The notes beneath the pieces were generated by a model. It was not told where the DNA came from. It did no database searches and worked only from the letters and a program-made list of their open reading frames with translations. The translations under genes and the position numbers were made by a program. DNA of 64,000 nucleotides from Colwellia sp. TT2012 (GTDB lineage: Bacteria; Pseudomonadota; Gammaproteobacteria; Enterobacterales; Alteromonadaceae): the NCBI RefSeq assembly GCF_001440345.1, contig NZ_LJYX01000021.1, forward strand, positions 310,001 through 374,000, in the 5' to 3' direction. Position 1 is the first letter of the stretch. Each line of letters begins with the position of its first letter. Positions 49,945 through 58,387 of this stretch are shown here, piece by piece.

Positions 49945-51195
49945 CTATGCCAAATAAGATGAAGCTGGCTGAGCCGCTCTCACTTGAGTAAGAATGCCAT
50001 CTTGATAAACATACTCAGCCGCTAATTCATGACATAAAAAAAATGGCATACTTTCAGTAAAGCCATAAGCGCCGCAATAACCAAACACTAATTTATCGCC
50101 AACATCGATATCAGCAGGTAAATGTAAATACCCAAGTTTATCCATGCTAGTACATAAAGGACCATGTAGGTCAAAACCCTGCATAGTAGTCTTTTCAGCA
50201 GAAAAACCTGCGCGCAATATTTGTACCGGAAAGGTTTGTTCGGTGATTGCTGGGCGTAGTAAATGATTTATACCTGCGGCTAACACCAGCTGTTCTTGCT
50301 CATAATTCATTTTTCTATCCACTACCGGTACCACATAATAACCACACTCGGCCACAGCAAATCGCCCTAACTCCAGCCACAACTCTTTAACACCTGATTT
50401 TGCTTTGATAACGGCCAAGTCAGCAATAATTCGCGGCCAAGACAACGTTTGCCCTACCCCTAAATAATCAATGCCTAAACCACCACCTAAATCGAGTATA
50501 TCGAGTGTCATACCGATGCGGTTAGCTAAGTCAGTCAACGGGCTTATCATTTGCGACCATAATGAAAACATTTTTTCATTACTGAGCATATTGCCCCATT
50601 GAAAAATATGTAAGCCACAAATTGCCAACGCAGGATAGCTATCTACATGAATAGTTTGCCACTCAGACACGGATAGACCAAACGGCGTTAAGCTATTACC
50701 ACCGAGTGGGTTTTTCTCGCCTTCATGCCATTGCAGCTGTACTCTAAGTAGTACTTTTGGCTTATCAGCATCACCTGATGATAACTCTTGTTCAAGCACT
50801 ACTTCATTAAGCCAAGTAAGTTGGTTTAAACTTTCTACCACAAAAGTACGTACACCTTGCTTAACAAATGATGCTAGCTGTTTTTTAGATTTTGCTGGTC
50901 CGGTATTTAGCACTCGACTTGGATCTACGCCCTGTGCGAGTACCTGCGTTAATTCACCGGCGCTGGCGACATCAAAGTCAAAGCCAGCATTGTCTAGAGT
51001 TTGAATTATTTTTGATAGCGGATTAGCTTTAACGGCAAACCATAATTTAATAACATCTTGCTGCTGTAAACTTGCTAAATGTGCCTTCAGTGCATCAAGT
51101 TGATAAACAAAATAGCCTTGTTCGTCTTCAGGCGAGACATGCTCAAGCAAGGCGTTTTCAATCGTGGTGTCAAACCAAGTGGCTTTAGTCATCAT
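49945..51195 (-). CDS. Fold-type III PLP decarboxylase, LysA-like but atypical
   Basis: A PLP decarboxylase of the alanine-racemase fold. In the 416-aa product the PLP lysine is Lys56 (WFAVKANP), the phosphate loop is DLGGGLGIDYLG (237-239), and the substrate-side elements are GPLCTSMDKLG (Cys348, Asp352) and GAYGFTES. It differs from diaminopimelate decarboxylase: the HIGSQ motif is HIFQWGN, and the CES motif is CTS. These motifs look closer to amino-acid decarboxylases of secondary metabolism. Its true substrate is uncertain: meso-DAP, or a related acylated amino acid. It lies 22 bp before the AstE-family gene. Confidence 0.82.
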   Translation of the reverse strand: MMTKATWFDTTIENALLEHVSPEDEQGYFVYQLDALKAHLASLQQQDVIKLWFAVKANPLSKIIQTLDNAGFDFDVASAGELTQVLAQGVDPSRVLNTGPAKSKKQLASFVKQGVRTFVVESLNQLTWLNEVVLEQELSSGDADKPKVLLRVQLQWHEGEKNPLGGNSLTPFGLSVSEWQTIHVDSYPALAICGLHIFQWGNMLSNEKMFSLWSQMISPLTDLANRIGMTLDILDLGGGLGIDYLGVGQTLSWPRIIADLAVIKAKSGVKELWLELGRFAVAECGYYVVPVVDRKMNYEQEQLVLAAGINHLLRPAITEQTFPVQILRAGFSAEKTTMQGFDLHGPLCTSMDKLGYLHLPADIDVGDKLVFGYCGAYGFTESMPFFLCHELAAEYVYQDGILTQVRAAQPASSYLA

Positions 51196-51272
51196 ATTTT
51201 TCTTTAATCTTAAAACTCAATCGAGTTAGTAAATTAGTTAATCTAGTGAATAGATTAATCAATCAGCTTTAA

Positions 51273-51356
51273 GCTGTATGGTTCAAGCTAAAGAAAAAAG
51301 CACGGAATTGATGACTATCAATGAGTACTTTTGACGCATAGATTGGACCATACAGC
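51273..51356 (-). other. Long inverted repeat between the DapD-like and LysA-like genes
   Basis: GCTGTATGGTTCAA (51273-51286) pairs with TTGGACCATACAGC (51343-51356) with one G-U type mismatch; flanking TTAATCA-like sequences extend the pairing. The 56-nt loop holds a second hairpin, ATTGAT/ATCAAT (51307-51322). It takes up much of the 175-nt gap inside the operon. It may be a processing site, a weak attenuator, or the remnant of a small inverted-repeat element. Confidence 0.6.
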
Positions 51357-51370
51357 GACAAGATGATTAA

Positions 51371-52120
51371 TTAACGCAGAATTGATTCTAATTCAAGTGA
51401 TGCATCGCTTTGTTCATCACGATACTTAACAATAAGTGCACAGGCCATGCTTAAACCTAGCGCTTTTGCCCACTCACCTTTGACAGGTCGGGTACCAGGA
51501 ACAACCACAGCACGTTCTGGTATTTCAGCGCCTTTTTCTCGCATAACTTGGTTTACACAATCATAAACAGGTACAGATTTAGAAAGAGATACACCAGGTG
51601 CTAACACCGCACCTTTTTTAACCACGATACCTTCAACGACAACAACACCTGCACTCAAAAAGGCATCATCTTCAATAATGACTGGACTAGCCCCAATAGG
51701 CTCTAAGACACCACCTATTTGCACCGCAGCTGAGATGTGAACATTTTTCCCCACCTGCGCACATGAACCAATTAAAGCATGGCTATCTACCATAGTACCG
51801 GTATCAACATAGGCACCAACATTGATGTATGCTGGTGGCATGATGATTACACCTTCAGCAACATAGGCTCCGGCACGTACTGATGAGCCACCAGGTACCA
51901 AACGAACACCATCTTCTGGTGTAAACTGACGAGCGGGTAAGTTATGTTTATCAACAAACCCTTGATAATTACCATTTAAAGCAACATTTTCACCGGCTTT
52001 AAATGCGGCTAAAATGCCTTGTTTTACTTCAACATTGACATGCCAATTACCGGCTTCATCTTGGTTTGCCGCTCGTAAACTACCTGATTCCAACTGTGCT
52101 AAAACATCTTGCCAGTTCAT
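51371..52120 (-). CDS. DapD-like N-succinyltransferase
   Basis: A left-handed beta-helix acyltransferase of the tetrahydrodipicolinate N-succinyltransferase family. The 249-aa product is shorter than E. coli DapD (274 aa), mainly in the N-terminal part. The conserved core is clear: YINVGAYVDTGTMVDSHALI, GSCAQVGKNVHISAAVQIGG, and LEPIGASPVIIEDDAFLSAG. From memory, this core is closer to the Bacteroidota and TabB type than to the enterobacterial one; I could not check this. It is the first gene after the lysine riboswitch (GGAG lies 7 bp before the ATG). Whether a second, canonical dapD exists lies outside the window. Confidence 0.88.
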   Translation of the reverse strand: MNWQDVLAQLESGSLRAANQDEAGNWHVNVEVKQGILAAFKAGENVALNGNYQGFVDKHNLPARQFTPEDGVRLVPGGSSVRAGAYVAEGVIIMPPAYINVGAYVDTGTMVDSHALIGSCAQVGKNVHISAAVQIGGVLEPIGASPVIIEDDAFLSAGVVVVEGIVVKKGAVLAPGVSLSKSVPVYDCVNQVMREKGAEIPERAVVVPGTRPVKGEWAKALGLSMACALIVKYRDEQSDASLELESILR

Positions 52121-52266
52121 TTTTCACTCCGCTTATCTGATAAAAAGTCTATAGAAAATAATGTATACCTAGTGTTATTACGGACATGGTTAAACATGCT
52201 TAATTAATAAAGCTAAATACATTGTGCGGAGTACTGGGCAATTACAAAGAAGAGCATAACATCAGC

Positions 52267-52309
52267 GGGGCTGGCATTTTGGCTAATATGCAAAGGCCAG
52301 AAGCTCCCC
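52267..52309 (-). promoter_or_regulatory. Alternative hairpin (expression platform) of the lysine riboswitch
   Basis: On the minus strand GGGG-AGCTT-CTGGC (from 52309 to 52296) can pair with GCCAGCCCC (52275-52267), leaving AGCTT as a bulge. The 5' arm contains the 3' strand of aptamer stem P1, so this hairpin and P1 exclude each other. That is the logic of a riboswitch expression platform. No T-run follows, so whether it acts at transcription or translation is open. Confidence 0.6.
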
Positions 52310-52543
52310 ACTTAAACAACCAATATGGTTATGGTTCAAAGTGACAGTTGTTGGGATTCAGCCCACTACTTTATAAGGTATAAAGTAAACAACCGATAAA
52401 CAGCCAATCAAATAGCCCTCTATCTCGGCGTTAATCCCCCTCATTACCCTCTACAGAGTTTGATCTCTGTTTTTGACTGTATTAAAAAAACCATACAAAC
52501 AAAACAACGGTAATTACCTGGTTAACGCTCCTCTTCTGGCCCT
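52295..52543 (-). ncRNA. Lysine riboswitch (L-box) aptamer
   Basis: On the minus strand P1 is GGCCAGAAG paired with CTTCTGGCC (52303-52295), closing a 249-nt aptamer. Core elements match the E. coli lysC switch as I recall it: CCAGAAGAGG at the start, AGGGGG then TTAACGCCGAGATAG (52441-52420), GGGCTGAATCCC (52364-52353), GTCACTT (52345-52339), and GTGGGGAGC before P1 closes. An ACTTTAT/ATAAAGT hairpin (52368-52386) fits P4. The P2 region is longer than in E. coli. It controls the DapD-like gene 175 nt downstream. Confidence 0.92.
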
Positions 52544-52710
52544 ATTAAAATTTAGTGGTAAGTTAATTAACCACTAAATAAGAATTAGGGACGTTGGCTA
52601 TTTAAGCATTTTTTTTACTTGGGTACAATTAACTTAGCGCAAATAGCCCTATTCCCTTATACTAATTTCCCGTAGAATATAACCTTTATTCTTTCTCTAT
52701 TTATTGCCCT

Positions 52711-53775
52711 ATGTCTTTGTCGAATCCTAGCCAAGTTTTATTACGTAATAGTGAATTACTGCTGGCTAAAGCACCATTATTGATTAATTTACCTGAAGAT
52801 GGCTTCATTGATGCGTATATTGAACTACATCAACCCAACAGCATTAATTGTTTTAATACTAATTTCATTGACTATCAGGCAATCACAAAAAAACATGGCC
52901 GTACCGCTAAAAACAAGGTACAGGCTACTTTCGCTAGCACTTATCAAACAAAAATGTGCCATGACCTCGTCATAATCGCGTTCCCTAAAAGTAAGGTGGA
53001 ATTAGTTTTCACCTTAGCTACGATTGCTCATTGTATAAATGACACCACAAAAATATTACTGGTGGGCGAGAAAAAAGGTGGCATTCAGTCTGCACCTAAA
53101 TTAACCCAAGAGCTACTGACTTGTTGCCAGAAAGTCGATGCTGCTCGCCACTGTCTGCTTTTTGCTGGCTTGTTTCAGCCAGAAAAATTATCTGCCGTTT
53201 TCAAGGAGCAAGATTGGTTTAAAAAATACCAAATTACTGTCGAGGGCATTGAACTAACAATCGCTTCACTACCTGGCGTTTTCAGCCAACAAAAACTTGA
53301 TGTAGGCACGGCTTTATTATTGAGTAACTTACCGGAGAAAATGACGGGGAAAGTGCTTGATTTTGGTTGTGGCGCAGGCGTTATTAGCTGTTTTATCGGC
53401 AAAAAATTTAGCGAGACACAGTTGTCTCTACTTGATGTCAGTGCTTTAGCATTAACTTCAGCACAAGAGAGCTTAGCTTTAAACGGTTTATCGGCACAGG
53501 TATTCCCTTCAAATAGCCTATCGGATGTTAGCGAACAATATCAACACGTTGTTTCCAACCCGCCTTTTCATCAAGGTGTCAAAACACACTATCAAGCCAG
53601 CGAAGACTTTTTAGCTGGGATAAAAAAGCAACTTTATAAGCAAGGCAGCATTACCATAGTAGCCAATAGCTTTTTACGCTATCAAGCAATCATGCAAACA
53701 TCTATTGGTCATACTCGTATTATTGCAAAAGACAAAGGGTTTACTATTTACCAAGCTCAGCTATCATCAAAGTAA
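52711..53775 (+). CDS. rsmC: 16S rRNA m2G1207 methyltransferase RsmC
   Basis: Methylates N2 of G1207 in 16S rRNA of the 30S subunit. The 354-aa product has the two-domain RsmC layout: an N-terminal degenerate methyltransferase half and a C-terminal catalytic half with the SAM motif KVLDFGCGAGVISCFI and the catalytic HVVSNPPFHQGVKTHY. E. coli RsmC is 343 aa. No clear ribosome site precedes the ATG. It diverges from the riboswitch operon, about 170 bp from the aptamer. Confidence 0.93.
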   Translation: MSLSNPSQVLLRNSELLLAKAPLLINLPEDGFIDAYIELHQPNSINCFNTNFIDYQAITKKHGRTAKNKVQATFASTYQTKMCHDLVIIAFPKSKVELVFTLATIAHCINDTTKILLVGEKKGGIQSAPKLTQELLTCCQKVDAARHCLLFAGLFQPEKLSAVFKEQDWFKKYQITVEGIELTIASLPGVFSQQKLDVGTALLLSNLPEKMTGKVLDFGCGAGVISCFIGKKFSETQLSLLDVSALALTSAQESLALNGLSAQVFPSNSLSDVSEQYQHVVSNPPFHQGVKTHYQASEDFLAGIKKQLYKQGSITIVANSFLRYQAIMQTSIGHTRIIAKDKGFTIYQAQLSSK

Positions 53776-53798
53776 TATAGTATAATTTATTGGATACC

Positions 53799-55430
53799 AT
53801 GCCAAAATCAAATCAAACCATGTCACTGCATACTCGCTTAGTGCGAAGTATTCTGGCGTTAAGCACCATTATTATGCTTAGCGCTTCGATAAGCATAATT
53901 AATATGGTTGATAAAAAAGGTGATGAAAACATTGCCAGTGAAACACGTGCGTGGGCAAATATATTGGCTAAAAACAGTAGTCGATTTCTAGAAAGTGACA
54001 ATGACATTAGCCAAGTTAAACTAAAAGAAGAACTTAAACAATTAATCACTACCCCCATGATTAACCATATTCATGTCTATCGATTAAATGATGATGGCAG
54101 TATTGAGTATTTCACTAGCTACAATAAAAACCATAATTTCCCGGCAATTAGTGACAAGATCGCGCAAATCTCACAATTAACTGATATTAAATATCAACAT
54201 GACCATCTAGAGCTCATCGTTAAAATTACCCAAGGACAACAGACTTTAGGTTATTTATTTATCCAATCGAGTCTACTTGAAAAACATAATTTTATTAGAA
54301 AATTAATTTATCTTACGCTGGCTTTCTTATTTTTATCCTTACTGCTTGCCTTTGCCGTTTCCCAATGGCTTTTTAAAACAACGAGCCAACCCATGGTGAA
54401 GTTAATCGATGATATAGGAAAAATATCTAAAAGTAGAAACTATCAGACACAATTAGCGCGACAGCCTTATAAGGAACTTGATATTTTAACCAAAAGTATT
54501 AACTTATTACTGCTTCGCACCGACAAACACATTAGTAATTTTGTCAAAGAGCAGCAACATACTCAGTCGCAAAAACAAGCACTGGAAAACCGACTCAGTG
54601 CCAGAACAGACGCGTTAAAAGAGTCAAATCAAGAACTATTGTCAACACTAGAGAAACTGCACGAATTCCAAGATCAATTAGTTGAAACAGAAAAAATGGC
54701 ATCCCTTGGTGATATGGTTGCGGGTATTGCTCATGAAGTAAACACGCCAATAGGTTTAGGTGTTACGGCTTCAAGCTTATTGGCAGACAAATTAACTGAA
54801 ATCAAGACTGCCTTTGAAAATCAAACGCTAAAATCTAGCCAATTAAAAAAATTCTTAAACGATGGTGATGAAAATATCGCTATTATTTTTAGAAATTTAG
54901 AGCGTGCCGCGAAGTTAATATCGAGTTTCAAAAAGGTTGCCGTGGATCAATCTAGTGCCGAGAGTCGAACGTTTAATGTTCGTGGCCTAGTGGACGAAGT
55001 ATTGTTAACACTATCAGCGAAACTTCAATCGGCCAAGGTTGCGGTATCAGTAACTTGCCCCGACGAGTTATGCATTAATAGTAAGCCTGGGCCCATTAAC
55101 CAAATATTAATCAACCTGATTCTTAATTCAATTTATCATGCTTTTGATGGACTTGAGCAGGGTACGATTACCATCAACATTATGAATTTAAGCGATCAAT
55201 TACATATTAATTACAGTGACGATGGCATTGGTATTGATGAATCAATCAAAGCCAAAATTTTCGACCCATTTACTACGACCAAACGAGGCAGTGGTGGCAG
55301 CGGACTAGGTATGCATTTAGTGTTTAACCTGGTAACTCAAGCTTTAGGTGGTCATATTGTTCTTGATGAAGAACCCGAGCAAGGCGTGAGTTTTGACATC
55401 ACTTTCCCCGTAGAGTTAGCAGCAAGCTAA
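53799..55430 (+). CDS. Membrane sensor histidine kinase upstream of arcA
   Basis: A membrane histidine kinase without a receiver or Hpt domain. The 543-aa product has two membrane helices (about 17-37 and 169-192) around a periplasmic sensor of about 130 residues, then HAMP-like and coiled-coil segments, a HisKA-type domain with KMASLGDMVAGIAHEVNTP (His312), and an HATPase domain (YSDDGIGID, GSGLGMHLV). I chose the ATG at 53799; TTG 53790 and ATG 53820 are alternatives. The phospho-acceptor style is of the NtrB/DctB sort. It lies 156 bp before arcA in the same direction but is not ArcB. Confidence 0.9.
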   Translation: MPKSNQTMSLHTRLVRSILALSTIIMLSASISIINMVDKKGDENIASETRAWANILAKNSSRFLESDNDISQVKLKEELKQLITTPMINHIHVYRLNDDGSIEYFTSYNKNHNFPAISDKIAQISQLTDIKYQHDHLELIVKITQGQQTLGYLFIQSSLLEKHNFIRKLIYLTLAFLFLSLLLAFAVSQWLFKTTSQPMVKLIDDIGKISKSRNYQTQLARQPYKELDILTKSINLLLLRTDKHISNFVKEQQHTQSQKQALENRLSARTDALKESNQELLSTLEKLHEFQDQLVETEKMASLGDMVAGIAHEVNTPIGLGVTASSLLADKLTEIKTAFENQTLKSSQLKKFLNDGDENIAIIFRNLERAAKLISSFKKVAVDQSSAESRTFNVRGLVDEVLLTLSAKLQSAKVAVSVTCPDELCINSKPGPINQILINLILNSIYHAFDGLEQGTITINIMNLSDQLHINYSDDGIGIDESIKAKIFDPFTTTKRGSGGSGLGMHLVFNLVTQALGGHIVLDEEPEQGVSFDITFPVELAAS

Positions 55431-55481
55431 TGAAATAATAACCATTAAAAATTGTTTTTTCATTTTCACTTGACTAAAATA

Positions 55482-55514
55482 GTTAAATAAATGTAAATAG
55501 TTAAATAAATGTAA
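55482..55514 (+). promoter_or_regulatory. Two ArcA-box-like sites upstream of arcA
   Basis: An 18-bp tandem duplication (55481-55498 and 55499-55516) contains GTTAAATAAATGTAA twice (55482-55496, 55500-55514). Each matches 13 of 15 positions of the E. coli ArcA box GTTAATTAAATGTTA as I recall it. They lie 73-105 bp before the arcA ATG, a fitting place for autoregulation. Confidence 0.55.
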
Positions 55515-55586
55515 ACGTATTACATAAGTTCCACTCATTAAAATAATAATCACCATAGCCATTTAAAATATTAGGTAAACTCCACT

Positions 55587-56288
55587 ATGCAAACTTATCA
55601 AATCTTAGTAGTCGAAGATGAAGATGTCACTCGCTTTAACTTGCGCAATTTATTTGAAGCCGAAGGTTACATTGTTTTCGAAGCTGTTGATGGTGATAGC
55701 ATGGCTGAGCAGCTCAAATTAAATACCATCAACCTTGTCATTATGGATATTAATTTACCCGGAAAAAATGGTTTATTATTAGCACGCGAATTAACTGCCA
55801 ATAAAGACTTGGGCTTGATTTTCCTAACGGGTCGAGATAGCGATATTGATAAAATACTGGGCTTAGAAATTGGTGCTGATGATTATTTAACTAAACCCTT
55901 TAATCCACGTGAATTGACCATTAGAGCTCGAAATATTTTAAGTCGTATTAGTCAATCAAGTAGTGATACGGTACAAAGCGTAGTTAGTTTCAATCAGTGG
56001 ACTTTGGATGGTAACTCTAGGCAGATGACTAGCCCAACCGGTGAAATTATTGCTATTCCTCGTGGTGAATATAGAGCACTAAGCTTACTGATAAAAAATG
56101 CCGGTAAAATAATTACCCGCCAAGAGCTTATTAAAGCAATGACCGGGAGAGATTTACGCACTAATGACCGTACGGTTGATGTCACCATAAGACGATTACG
56201 TAAGCACTTTGAATTGAATCCAGCAACACCTGAGCTTATTAACACCATTCATGGTGAAGGTTATCGTTTTGTCGGGACGCTAGATTAA
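55587..56288 (+). CDS. arcA: Two-component response regulator ArcA
   Basis: The OmpR-family regulator of respiratory metabolism under low oxygen. The 233-aa product is very close to E. coli ArcA: receiver domain with VVEDEDVTR, the phospho-acceptor Asp in [39 protein letters not shown], and a C-terminal winged helix with [17 protein letters not shown] and HGEGYRFVG. An adjacent HptA-like gene converges on it, an atypical Arc arrangement as seen in Shewanella, instead of a linked or distant arcB. Confidence 0.96.
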   Translation: MQTYQILVVEDEDVTRFNLRNLFEAEGYIVFEAVDGDSMAEQLKLNTINLVIMDINLPGKNGLLLARELTANKDLGLIFLTGRDSDIDKILGLEIGADDYLTKPFNPRELTIRARNILSRISQSSSDTVQSVVSFNQWTLDGNSRQMTSPTGEIIAIPRGEYRALSLLIKNAGKIITRQELIKAMTGRDLRTNDRTVDVTIRRLRKHFELNPATPELINTIHGEGYRFVGTLD

Positions 56289-56383
56289 TACCCATACCAC
56301 TCAGCTAATTAAGCAGCCCATGATTTTAATAGTAGAAAAGTAGGGCTGCTGAGCAAATACCGCTTAGGCAAAGTTCAGCTTAA

Positions 56384-56740
56384 CTAATGACTTGCCAACC
56401 AATCTTTAAAAGCAAGCATTGCTTGTCCATTTGCCAATTTTAATTCTGTTAACAAAACAGCTTTTTGTTGTTGGTTCGCAGCAGTTTTTTCTAATAGCTT
56501 TAATTGTCCATGTAGCTTGCACATACCGACACTTGCTGCCGCGCCTTTCATTTTGTGGCAATGCTCTTGCCAATCAGCAAGTGAATCATTCACTTGCGCA
56601 CGTTCAATATCATGCAGATAAATTTCTACCTGTTGGCTATATAAAGAAAACATTTGTTCCACAATAGCCTTACCCAAACTGTCTAAATAACCTTGCAATA
56701 ACTCTAGGTCTAAGTAATGACTTGCTTGTTCAGTTTCCAC
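56384..56740 (-). CDS. hptA: HPt phosphotransfer protein (HptA-like)
   Basis: A single-domain histidine phosphotransfer protein. The 118-aa product is all-helical, with the Hpt motif HCHKMKGAAASVG (phospho-His about residue 62). In Shewanella a stand-alone HptA, related to the ArcB Hpt domain, relays phosphate to ArcA; the adjacency here, converging on arcA, supports the same role by analogy. I prefer the GTG at 56740 (AAAAGG lies 7 bp upstream) over the GTG at 56746, which is too close to the ribosome site. Its sensor kinase partner is not identified in the window. Confidence 0.82.
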   Translation of the reverse strand: METEQASHYLDLELLQGYLDSLGKAIVEQMFSLYSQQVEIYLHDIERAQVNDSLADWQEHCHKMKGAAASVGMCKLHGQLKLLEKTAANQQQKAVLLTELKLANGQAMLAFKDWLASH

Positions 56741-56987
56741 AGACACACCTTTTGAGGTAAATACTAACGATTAACTCTATATTAACGCAGTAATAAAACG
56801 CAGACAAACTTATTGAAAAATAGAGGAATAGGCAAGGTTACTGTATGTTTTTTAACTATAGAGCAACAACAATAATGATTACCATTAAAAAATAAGCTAG
56901 AATATGCGCCCTTAGATCTACTCTTCGTATTTATTACAAAAATTCTCGAAGTTTAGTTAATAACTATCGTTTTAACGTGGAGTCGAA

Positions 56988-57914
56988 ATGACGACATCAA
57001 TGCCAGATATCGCCAACCATACAACAGCTCAAACCGAAGGTACGCTTGACTGGGTCGGCATGAGTAACATTGAAATGCCTATTATGGTCGCCTCAAAAGG
57101 CGAAAGCGATCGTATGGTTTCAGCTCATGTAGATGCCTTTGTTAATTTAAAAGACGCACAAGCTAAAGGCATACACATGTCTCGCCTTTACTTACTTATC
57201 GATGAGTTATCTACCAGTAATGTGCTTAACTATCAAAGTTTAGTCAGCTTACTTAATGGCTTTATTAGTAGTCACCAAGAGTTAAGTGATCAAGCTAAAG
57301 TAGAATTTAGCTTTGAATATCACTTACGCAGAAAATCATTGATTAGCGGCAAAGAAGGCTGGAAGGCCTACCCAGTAACACTAACTGGTTATCTAAACAA
57401 AGGTAAGCTCACTATCGAGTTAACCGTTAATGTACCTTATTCATCAACGTGTCCCTGCTCTGCGGCCCTTGCTAGACAACTAATACAACAAGCCTTTCAT
57501 GATAAATTTGCTCAACAAGATGAATTAGCGTTAACCGACATCCATGATTGGCTTGGTACCACTGAAGGAATCATGGCCACACCTCATTCACAGCGTTCAG
57601 TTGCTGAAGTAAAGGTAAAGCTTAATGCAAGTGTCAATGATTTTCCTATTACTGAGCTAGTTGACCTTATTGAATACTCACTAAAAACACCAGTACAAGC
57701 CGCAGTTAAACGCGAAGATGAACAAGAGTTTGCTCGTCTTAATGGCCAAAACCTGATGTTTTGTGAAGATGCCGCCCGTCGTTTACAACACAGTATGAAT
57801 CAAGCGGATCATTTTGATGACTTCTGGCTACGCATCAATCACCTAGAGTCACTGCATGCACATGATGCTGTCAGTATCACGACCAAGGGTATTGAGGGCG
57901 GTTATCAGCCTTAG
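56988..57914 (+). CDS. folE2: GTP cyclohydrolase IB (FolE2)
   Basis: Makes 7,8-dihydroneopterin triphosphate from GTP, the first step of folate synthesis, in the type that can work without zinc. The 308-aa product has the family signature around Cys155 and Cys157 ([17 protein letters not shown]), [11 protein letters not shown], and [13 protein letters not shown] lies 6 bp before the ATG. In many bacteria folE2 is Zur-controlled, but the upstream region here lacks a clear Zur box. A 13-bp palindrome, TAGTTAATAACTA, lies at 56954-56966. Confidence 0.95.
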   Translation: MTTSMPDIANHTTAQTEGTLDWVGMSNIEMPIMVASKGESDRMVSAHVDAFVNLKDAQAKGIHMSRLYLLIDELSTSNVLNYQSLVSLLNGFISSHQELSDQAKVEFSFEYHLRRKSLISGKEGWKAYPVTLTGYLNKGKLTIELTVNVPYSSTCPCSAALARQLIQQAFHDKFAQQDELALTDIHDWLGTTEGIMATPHSQRSVAEVKVKLNASVNDFPITELVDLIEYSLKTPVQAAVKREDEQEFARLNGQNLMFCEDAARRLQHSMNQADHFDDFWLRINHLESLHAHDAVSITTKGIEGGYQP

Positions 57915-57939
57915 GCTATAAGCAAACTTTTTAACATAC

Positions 57940-57977
57940 AAAAAGCCAATAGTGGTCTCACTATTGGCTTTTTTTGC
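57940..57977 (+). terminator. Rho-independent terminator after folE2
   Basis: AAAAAGCCAATAGTG (57940-57954) pairs perfectly over 15 bp with CACTATTGGCTTTTT (57959-57973) around a GTCT tetraloop, followed by a T-run. Confidence 0.93.
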
Positions 57978-57980
57978 TCT

Positions 57981-58010
57981 TTTTTCTTATTTTTTCTTAT
58001 TTTTTCTTAT
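57981..58010 (+). repeat. Three tandem copies of a 10-bp T-rich unit
   Basis: TTTTTCTTAT occurs three times without gaps immediately after the folE2 terminator. It gives a long T-rich tract on the plus strand, which may strengthen termination. The rest of the gap up to the gltB promoter (58011-58251) shows no gene. Confidence 0.85.
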
Positions 58011-58251
58011 TTTTTTGTTAATACTAATAATAAAATAGCCATAAACTGCATAAATACTGAATATAAAGCCACCGTATAAAGCCCCTCAAAATGTAGTTTT
58101 ATTTCATGAACTTTCACTATATGAAACAAAAAATACATCAACAATATAATAAATACTTATTAAACAACAATGTAGTTATATTTAATTTCATTATCCTATT
58201 ACAAAACAGCACAAAAATGTAAATAAATTACGAGTAAAAGCTCTATTTTAA

Positions 58252-58280
58252 TTGACCTTTAACAAATAACTGGGTAGTGT
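58252..58280 (+). promoter_or_regulatory. Possible gltB promoter
   Basis: TTGACC (58252-58257), a 17-nt spacer and TAGTGT (58275-58280). The -35 is good and the -10 is weak. It lies 108 bp before the gltB ATG, leaving a leader of about 100 nt. AGGAGA lies 6 bp before the ATG. Confidence 0.45.
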
Positions 58281-58387
58281 TGAACGTTCCACTTACTTAA
58301 AAGAAGAGTATTTATGCATTTTTTCCATGCCTTTATTCTTCTTTTATCTGCCCTGTGAGTAAGTTGGCTTATTATTAGGAGAAAAAC

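Noticed and set aside
53799-55430. ArcB candidate
   Set aside because: It lacks PAS, receiver and Hpt domains and has a large periplasmic loop, unlike ArcB.
56954-56966. Zur box before folE2
   Set aside because: The palindrome TAGTTAATAACTA shares only the TTA/TAA core and differs from the Zur pattern clearly visible at 47031.
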